The notes beneath the pieces were generated by a model. It saw nothing but the letters and a program-made list of their open reading frames with translations. It had not been told where the DNA came from and searched no databases. Shown in pieces: positions 57,968 to 64,000 of a stretch of 64,000 nt of DNA. The position numbers and the translations under genes are program-made. Each line of letters begins with the position of its first letter. Position 1 is the stretch's first letter. The stretch is from Melieria omissa (Eukaryota > Arthropoda > Insecta > Diptera > Ulidiidae): NCBI GenBank assembly GCA_963971225.1, contig OZ020269.1, forward strand, positions 101,024,405 through 101,088,404. Reading direction: 5' to 3'.

Positions 57968-58313
57968 CTCTTCAATTCCCAGTGTCACCTGTAGGTGACA
58001 GATGCTTAATATTTGTTTTCCTACCACATAGGTTTTTATTTTAAAATTCTAACACTTGTATAGCAAAGTCAATTAGTAGTACTTGTTTATTTAATTTTCC
58101 TACCAACACTAGCGATACGTCATTTGTAAAATTTATTCATTTGTTTCACGCGTAATTAAAGCAGTGCGAGTTTGTGTGGTTTCTTTCAATATAAAAATGA
58201 GGGTAGTTTAAACATTTTTTATGTATTTTTTTGTCTTATCCAAACGTATCTAAGCTCCTTTATTTAAAAAGAAAATTTTCTTTTTCACTATTTTGGACAT
58301 GGGAATTGAAGGG
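57968..58313. mobile_element. piggyBac-like MITE (346 bp)
   Basis: TTAA flanks both sides (57964-57967, 58314-58317). Termini are CTCTTCAATTCCCA and, inverted, CCCTTCAATTCCCA. The TTAA duplication and C-rich starts fit a nonautonomous piggyBac element. No coding. It sits inside the hAT element. Confidence 0.75.
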
Positions 58314-58831
58314 TTAAACAAAATGTGATTAAATTCAAGATACAAAATCTTGAAACTACCCAAATGTGATTAAAATGTGTCCATTTTTATGATAAATATA
58401 TTATAAACAAGTATTTATGCAATTCGGGAAAATTGTTTTATTAAAAAATTTGTTATATGAATCCCGGGATTTGACTTTTCAATCCCGAAAATCCCGGGAT
58501 CGCAAAATGGCAAAAAATTGCGATCCCTAGTTGCAACGTAACAATTTAACGCGCCACATGTGTTCACTTCAATTGATGTTGAGTTGTTCAGAAGAGTTGT
58601 TTGCAAGCATTTTACACAAGTTAAGTGGCAACTCTTATAGAAATTAGTTATTTTTGAATTATGCGTAAATTGTTGCGCTCGAAATTAGACATAAGAGACT
58701 TTTTAATTCCTCACACTCCATTCTTACTGCCCCACAGGATATTTGTGAGAGCACAAAATTCCCAACCATTTTGATTCCCTCTTCTCTCTCGCCCCGTCTG
58801 ACAGTTTGGTTCCATGCAATTTGTCACTCAC

Positions 58832-59032
58832 CTTTCACCGTAACGCCCACCGTTTGCAACACCTCCAATTTCTTTTTATTTGTCAACGACTGTCCAATGC
58901 ATTTGTACGTGCCGGCATCCTGATAGACGACATCCTTCAGCGAGAACTGTCCGGTGGGTGTTGTTAGGCCGTAGCCGAGTCCGCGCAAACGTGCCGTCAC
59001 CGGATCCAAATGCGACCAGCATCCCAACGAAC
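58832..59032 (-). CDS. Ig-superfamily surface protein, internal exon
   Basis: Acceptor ACACAG ends at 59033 and the donor GTGAGT begins at 58831. Both boundaries are phase 1. It encodes SLGCWSHLDPVTARLRGLGY, then GLTTPTGQFSLKDVVYQDAG, TYKCIGQS and QTVGVTVK. DAGTYKC is the hallmark F-strand of an immunoglobulin V/I-type domain, whose B-strand Cys (TLQC) is in the preceding exon, so one Ig domain is split across a 2.75-kb intron. The next intron, to 33137, is about 25.7 kb and holds most of the mobile elements described here. Confidence 0.9.
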
Positions 59033-59625
59033 CTGTGTGCGAACGAGATGCAAACAAATTACATAGACAGAAAAATGGGGAAAAATGTAAAACGAAAAAA
59101 TTCAACAAAAACAACTCTGTCATTTGACATTTCAACGTGTTGGTGGCTTAGTGCCAGTTCAGGTAATTTAATTAATTGCGCCGAGAGCTGGACAAAATTT
59201 TAATTTCTTTAATTGATTTGCGCACTGAGTGGACGCTGAGTTGGGGCAGCGCTCTCTCCCTCTGCCTCTCGCTCCTCTCTCTCTTCGATTCTATTGCGCT
59301 CTCATTCTTGCACTTGATTGCTTGTGCAAAGTTGAAGTGATGTGGAATTTGAGTAATTTTTAAGCAATGCAAATATTTTCCTTTGCTTCGTTGACAATTT
59401 TATTACATCGCAGAGTTTTTATGGTTTTTACAAATTTATTACTATTTTTGTTTTCTCATTTTTGTTGGGTTTTTACTCATTAGAGCACAATTTGCTAAGT
59501 GAGCAAATTGCACGCTTAATTAATTTTGTCTAAGCTGCCAATTAATGCAATGATGATTTATTAATAAAAATAGAAAAGATACAGAAAAAATAAAGAAAAA
59601 ATATAGAAAAAGAAGAACTGTGAGT
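59033..59625. other. Intron 3' part, no exon
   Basis: CTCTCTC-type pyrimidine tract near 59250-59285 and AT-rich sequence. No recognised element. Confidence 0.45.
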
Positions 59626-59792
59626 CAGTGGCACATAGGGGGGTTTTAGGGGTTCAAACATACATATATAGTACAAAAATATAAAACTTGCTGGTGAAAA
59701 ACATGGTTTCAAATGGTATTAAACCTTAAGAGTTGTAGATAATTCATTCCCCTCCCCCTTCCCCCTCAAAAGAAGTGCTTTGTGTGCCAGTG
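59626..59792. mobile_element. hAT-like MITE, family 3, copy 3 (167 bp)
   Basis: Starts CAGTGGCACATAGGGGGG and ends TTTGTGTGCCAGTG. Flanks CTGTGAGT (59618-59625) and GTGTGAGT (59793-59800) form an 8-bp duplication with one mismatch. It is the longest of the three copies and keeps the best termini. Confidence 0.8.
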
Positions 59793-59800
59793 GTGTGAGT

Positions 59801-60471
59801 CATGTACTCACATTAGAAACAACTAAAAGTCGTATGAGGCAAATAATGGGAGATCTAATAAGATACTCACTTATGGTTCCAAAGTTACCATCTGAAAATT
59901 TTCAGAATTCACGGTCAAGTATGGAAGGGATTTTCCGAATATTCCAGTTGATTTTCCGGAATTTTCTTTTCACATGAACCTGAACTGACTCGATACGAAA
60001 CCAACAAAAAAAACTCTATGGAAATCAGCCCCTCCGTTTAAGCGTGATTCGCTTACACACATACATTCACTTTATTTTATATATATAGATTGAAAACTCA
60101 GACATCCTAAGCGATCACTACTTCATCAGCTTTTAATGCTTAAGTAAGGACCCTACAGGGTCTATGCGTGGTCAATTAGGCCAACCAGCTCAGCCTAACC
60201 TAACCTAATAAGATAATATTATATAGGATTTTTGATCAAGAGAAAGATTTTTGTCAAAGAGAAAGTCAAAGTGATGTCGAGTGAGTAGAGAGGAGTGAAA
60301 AAGTTGTGACAAGGAGGAAAGAATTAACAAGAAGTAAGGATAGCAAGGTCGATAAAACAAACTGGCTTCTCTGAGGGAAGATTACCTGATTCCTAGAATC
60401 TCATTGTGTTACCACATTGATACCACATTGTCTCACTCACTGATCCCATTTAAACTCTTAGCGAAACGAAG
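59801..60471. other. Intronic DNA with a decayed dispersed-repeat tail
   Basis: Around 60030-60090, CCTCCGTTTAAGCGTGATTC followed by TATATATATAGATTG looks like the 3' end of a retroposon, but I cannot assign a family. CCTAACCTAACCTAA near 60192 is a short pentamer run. Confidence 0.35.
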
Positions 60472-60745
60472 TAGCCTCGATAGTCTAGCGGGTAGTGAAC
60501 TGTATTTTTATCCCAGAGGCTCTATGTTCGATTTCTATTTATTTCAGGTTAATTAAACACTTATCTACTTCTATCGCTATTTACATGAAGTAGATGAGAA
60601 CTTTCGGAATGCACAACTGTACTTTGCGCAGTGAATGACAAAAAACTCGGAGTAAAATTGCCAACTGCCATTCGAAATCGGCATTCAACTGTAGGTCCCC
60701 TACCAATTTCCCTTTTACGTTCTCTAAGTGTATTGTTACACATGT
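60472..60745 (+). mobile_element. tRNA-derived SINE, copy 4 (opposite strand, diverged head)
   Basis: TAGCCTCGATAGTCTAGCGG gives an A-box region and GTTCGATTTC a B box. The downstream part shares AACTCGGAGTAAAATTGCC, GAAATCGGCATTCAACTG and TAGGTCCCCTACC with the body of the other three copies. The head differs, so it may be a separate subfamily with a shared body. Confidence 0.55.
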
Positions 60746-60764
60746 TTAAACAGTCCTACAAAAA

Positions 60765-61190
60765 CATTTGAAACGGCATTTCCACGCGTCCATATAGATG
60801 CCCGATACAGCGCACCAAACCGATCTTAGCAAAGTCCCCAACCATCCTGCTGTCACCTTGTTTACACCATAGATGGCGTCATGAGTGGTAGCTCACAGAA
60901 TCGGAGGCGTCACTCCAAAGCGGCGGTAGGTGGCAGCCAACATCACTTAGGCCTACCTACGGCAGAGCAAACACCTACCTTGGTAGAAAACCACAACAGG
61001 CCCTATGCTCCCGAGAGGAGTGAACAAGGAAAAAAATAGAGGCCTAAGTGTGTCTCATACATACAACCTACATAAAGATTTCAAACGGCATTTCAACGGG
61101 TCCATATAGAGGCCCGACACAGCGCACCAAACCGATATTAGCAAAGTCCCCAACCATCCTGTTGTCACCTCTTTTATATAACGACGGAGG
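60765..61190. repeat. Direct repeat pair ~306 bp apart
   Basis: A block of about 100 bp (AAACGGCATTTCCACGCGTC, CAGCGCACCAAACCGATCTT and AGCAAAGTCCCCAACCATCC) at 60770-60868 recurs at 61076-61174. The family is unknown; it could be a LINE 3' UTR fragment duplicated in tandem. Confidence 0.6.
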
Positions 61191-61230
61191 TGTCAGCCAC
61201 CCTAACTACTACTAAGGTTAGGTAGATTGT

Positions 61231-61561
61231 CTTCTTCTTCTTGACTGGCACGACAGCTCGATTACGAGACTAAGGCTAGACTAGCTACCCGCAACCATCC
61301 ATGTTGTGCGTGTGAATTTTTACAAGGTTGGAAGGGACCTACAGTTTTATGCCGATTCTAAACGGCGAGTTGGGAGCTTTTTGTTAGGCAATTTTACTCT
61401 CAGAGATTTGCCATTTCCGGCTGAGAGGACAGCCGCCGAAAGAAATATTGTTGTTTTTCTTTTTTTTCGGTGTTAACGCAACGGAGTATTGAACCTGGAT
61501 TCGTGCGTCGCATTTGACTTGCGGCCCAACGCACTAGCCAGCTGAGCTACGGCGACTACCG
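61231..61561 (-). mobile_element. tRNA-derived SINE, copy 3, with 12-bp target duplication
   Basis: Flanked by TAGGTAGATTGT at 61219-61230 and 61562-61573. On the minus strand it begins GTAGTCGCCGTAGCTCAGCT (A box) with GGTTCAATACTCC (B box), and the body ends in a GAAGAAGAAG tail. The duplication marks a retroposition event and fixes the ends of the family at about 330 bp. Confidence 0.85.
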
Positions 61562-61784
61562 TAGGTAGATTGTGAATTCCCTAAACTGTCAAAGAAAAAG
61601 TTTTCCAAGTGAGTCTTCATTCACTTCGAAAGTATTGGACAATTGAGTGGAAGATTTACTATATTTTTTCTTCTTTTCTTTATCATTTATGAAATTTCAG
61701 CAGAACTTTCTTAAACATAGGGGAATAGATTGTCGTAAGATATCAAATTTATAGTTTCACCAACTCTATTTCTTATTGAATTAC

Positions 61785-61913
61785 CTTGTGGGCATTGTAG
61801 TGTTACAGCGCCTCCCAACTGCACCTCCAGCTGACCTTTGTTGGGATTATGCGAAGCGGCGGCCACTGAAATGTCCTGATCATCTGGTTCACTCGTTACA
61901 TCAACGGAATCAT
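61785..61913 (-). CDS. Ig-superfamily surface protein, first visible exon
   Basis: Acceptor TTTACAG at 61914-61920 and donor GTAATT starting at 61784, phase 1 at both ends. Encodes DSVDVTSEPDDQDISVAAAS, then HNPNKGQLEVQLGGAVTLQC and PQ. The last part (G.V..GG.VTLQC) is strands A to B of an immunoglobulin domain completed by exon 58832-59032. The acidic leader before it looks like an interdomain linker. Upstream exons, including the signal peptide, lie beyond the right edge. Confidence 0.85.
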
Positions 61914-62217
61914 CTGTAAATAATATGGAAAACATTTGTGTTGATTTTTGTTATTTTTTTAAAACAGTCAATATTTGTGTTAAATGTTTTAAGATGAACT
62001 TCAACATATGAAGGGTTACTAACTTTGTATAATAAATTCATTTTTCAATATTTAACCCTAATTCCCAGAATTTTAAAAGTAACGTAAACCCAGAAGTAAG
62101 ACTGTCAGGCTTATATGAGCTAACTTACTGAAAACATTTGTTTAAAAAGTATAAAAACTGTTTAAAATGTTAAATTTATAAATGCAATATAATTCCAACA
62201 TTCCATTAGAGGATTAC

Positions 62218-64000
62218 TTATTTATTTATTTATTTATTTTATTTCTACGGCTTTTTAGGCCTAATTCATACTTCATTTTTGTTATAAATATATAATATAA
62301 ACATAAAATATATAATATAAATATAAAATTATCTTATTGCTAAGGTCTTACAATAATTGTACAGCTTCGTTTTGAATAAGATTTTTTTACAATGTTTTAA
62401 ATCCTCTGGCAACTCATTGTAGGATTTCAGACCTTTATAAAACAAACAATTTTTTTCCATTTCTCTTCCAACTTTAGGAAGTTTGAAATTATTTTTCTGT
62501 CTTGTATTAATGCTATGCGTTTCGTTTATGAATTTTAAGTGAGTGTATAAGTAATTAGGTAAGTTACCATTTAGAATGTTATGGATAAACTTCATTGTGT
62601 AGTAGAATATTTGCTGCTTTACACTAAGCCAGTTAAGATTACACAGCATATCTCCTATATGTGCATCATATCGTGATTTCAAAATAAATCGCATTGCTTT
62701 GTTTTGCATTTTTTGCAGCTTTTTAATTTGATTATCTTTCATTATAAAAAATATTGTTGGGCAATAAATAAAGTGCGGTTCGATAATGGACTTATAAACC
62801 ATGATTTTATATGATTTTTGTAAATGTTTGCAAGTTCTTTTCATAAAGAAGATTTGATTGGCAATTTTACTAATTGTGTAATTAATGTGATCTTTGAATG
62901 TCAGTTTCTCATCAATTACAACACCTAAATATTTGATTTTATTTACTTTTCCAATCTCTACTCCGTTGAATTTCAGTCCATTCACGTTTAACTTGTTGTT
63001 TCTTGTGATAAACATAAATTTCGTTTTATCAATATTAAGCTTGAGTTTGTTTGCACAGAGCCAACTATAAAAACTGTCTAAGTCTGATTGCAGCTTTTCG
63101 TTCATTTGATCTATGTCCTTGCCACTTATCATGATCAACGCATCATCCGCAAAAAGCTTTATACTACTGAATTGAAGTGATGAAACAATATCATTTATGT
63201 AAATGTTGAATAAAATTGGAGCTAAAACAGAACCTTGTGGCAGGCCGATTTTAACTTTCATATTGTCAGATACAGAGGAACCTATAACTGTTTTCTGCTT
63301 CCGGTTTTTCAAAAAACTTCTAAACCATTTCAATTCAACATTCCTTATACCTATTAAAGACAACTTGCGCAACAAAATGTCCTGATCTATAGTCTCAAAA
63401 GCTCTTTTGAGATCAACAAACACAGCCAAAATAGATTTATTGTCGTTCATATCTTCATTCCACCCCGCTAATACCAGGTTTAACGCTGTTTCACACGAGT
63501 GCTTTTGTCTGAATCCCGACTGTTGTGAAATAATTATTTTATTAAATTCCAAATATTTGACTAATTGGTTTTTTACAACAGTTTCCAAAATCTTTTCATC
63601 GCAAGGTAAAGTATTAATCGGTCGCAATTCCTCTGCTTTTAGAGTCCCTTTGACCTTTTCTATTGGAACAACTACTGAGATCTTCCATACATCCGGTACA
63701 ATTCCTTCTTTAAGACTGTCATTTACTATTGTCGTATAGAAGTGGCCGATGTATGGCATAGAGTCCTTAAGGACGCCTTCCGATAATAATTTCTTACCTC
63801 CCTTTTTGTTTTTGAATTTATGAACTATATCTTCAATATCCTGTACAGAGACTTGCATGAATTTGAGTTCAGTGTTTATTGGTTTACTAAACAAATTTAT
63901 GGCACTAGATGGAATGTTGTCAACTATTTCTTCTACGCTCTCCAAAAAATATTTGTTTAAGTTATTTGCTAATTCCGTTTCTTTTTCGTACAGTTGGCCT
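62218..64000 (-). mobile_element. CR1/Jockey-like LINE, 3' part, running off the window
   Basis: The 3' end carries an AAATAAATAAAT tail (plus-strand TTATTTATTTAT from 62218) preceded by AAAAAGCCGTAGAAATAAA. About 110 bp of AT-rich 3' UTR lies between the stop and the tail. The coding part is open to the window edge. It lies in the intron upstream of the exon at 61785, in the same orientation as the host gene. Confidence 0.85.
62329..64000 (-). CDS. LINE reverse transcriptase (ORF2 C-terminal part), partial
   Basis: The frame is open from the right edge to the stop at 62329-62331, at least 556 codons with no interruption. The start is outside the window. RT motifs in order: PINTLPCDEKILE, QQSGFRQKHSCETAL, AVFVDLKRAFETID (first catalytic Asp), GLPQGSVLAPILFNIYIND, FADDALIM (catalytic Asp pair), KLKLNIDKTKFM and IKYLGVVIDEKLTF. 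The thumb and C-terminal region continue to CKTLAIR. No RNase H domain follows, as in CR1-like and many Jockey-like elements. The N-terminal endonuclease is not visible. Since the frame is intact, this copy may be recent. Confidence 0.9.
   Translation of the reverse strand, partial: GQLYEKETELANNLNKYFLESVEEIVDNIPSSAINLFSKPINTELKFMQVSVQDIEDIVHKFKNKKGGKKLLSEGVLKDSMPYIGHFYTTIVNDSLKEGIVPDVWKISVVVPIEKVKGTLKAEELRPINTLPCDEKILETVVKNQLVKYLEFNKIIISQQSGFRQKHSCETALNLVLAGWNEDMNDNKSILAVFVDLKRAFETIDQDILLRKLSLIGIRNVELKWFRSFLKNRKQKTVIGSSVSDNMKVKIGLPQGSVLAPILFNIYINDIVSSLQFSSIKLFADDALIMISGKDIDQMNEKLQSDLDSFYSWLCANKLKLNIDKTKFMFITRNNKLNVNGLKFNGVEIGKVNKIKYLGVVIDEKLTFKDHINYTISKIANQIFFMKRTCKHLQKSYKIMVYKSIIEPHFIYCPTIFFIMKDNQIKKLQKMQNKAMRFILKSRYDAHIGDMLCNLNWLSVKQQIFYYTMKFIHNILNGNLPNYLYTHLKFINETHSINTRQKNNFKLPKVGREMEKNCLFYKGLKSYNELPEDLKHCKKILFKTKLYNYCKTLAIR

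Larger units (their letters stand above)
57092..58529 (+). mobile_element. hAT element, decayed, containing a LINE tail and a piggyBac-like MITE
   Basis: Termini TAGGCATCGCAATCCCGGG and, inverted, TAGGGATCGCAATTTTTTG lie inside a perfect 8-bp duplication GTTGCAAC (57084-57091, 58530-58537). Both ends have CCCGGGATTTTCGGGATT-type subterminal repeats, and the left end carries an extra run of ATCCCGGG units. The transposase C-terminus survives at 57287-57440. Two later insertions lie within. Confidence 0.88.

Noticed and set aside
60192..60208. CCTAACCTAACCTAA resembling the insect telomere repeat
   Set aside because: Only about three units, in an intron, and flies lack this telomere repeat.

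Overview
The window looks like noncoding-dominated DNA from a fly (Diptera, Brachycera). A tephritid-like fruit fly is my best guess, from the density of mariner, hAT, Ty3/Gypsy and CR1/Jockey-like elements, the frequent CAA/GTT microsatellites and the AT-rich introns. I cannot name the species. There is one host protein-coding gene, on the minus strand. Four of its last coding exons are visible (61785-61913, 58832-59032, 32959-33137, 32536-32859). They splice in consistent phases and encode the C-terminal part of an immunoglobulin-superfamily surface protein ending in a hydrophobic segment. The gene runs off the right edge, and one of its introns is about 25.7 kb. Nearly everything from 33 to 64 kb is therefore intron, and 1-32 kb lies downstream of the gene.

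Left third (1-20 kb): three copies of a Helitron-like repeat with 120-145 bp tandem units (ends at 1283, 2961 and 14730), a mariner whose 3' end is an inverted copy of its 5' end (4760-5710), an unexplained 2-kb region with six exact copies of one 12-mer and four copies of a 20-bp palindrome (6600-8621), a two-monomer higher-order tandem array (9790-11400), a 793-bp hAT-like nonautonomous element (13581-14373), and an 837-bp TATC microsatellite with an internally deleted mariner-superfamily element at its edge (16108-17501). No convincing coding gene lies here; a GC-richer stretch at 18.3-18.9 kb could hold a promoter or noncoding first exon.

Middle (20-41 kb): tandem arrays, LINE RNase H remnants, a TTTTA array, an internally deleted irritans-type mariner carrying a second copy of the 13.6-kb element, a decayed Tc1-like transposase, a large AT-rich block, a degenerate 110-bp array, the last two host exons, TTAGT-type arrays, and a nearly full-length mariner pseudogene in which about 46 codons of transposase have been amplified into about five tandem copies.

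Right part (41-64 kb): an apparently intact, young Ty3/Gypsy LTR retrotransposon (41773-47061) with identical 224-bp LTRs, a 4-bp target duplication and one 1578-codon Gag-Pol frame; four tRNA-derived SINE copies; a large inverted-repeat pair with a TA-flanked MITE in one arm; a perfect 24-bp hairpin; two hAT MITEs 24 bp apart; a three-layer nest (hAT containing a LINE tail and a piggyBac-like MITE); and the 3' part of a CR1/Jockey-like LINE with an open reverse transcriptase frame reaching the window edge. Target-site duplications and nesting allow a relative chronology: the mariner pseudogenes are old, the MITEs sit inside them, and the Ty3/Gypsy copy is recent.
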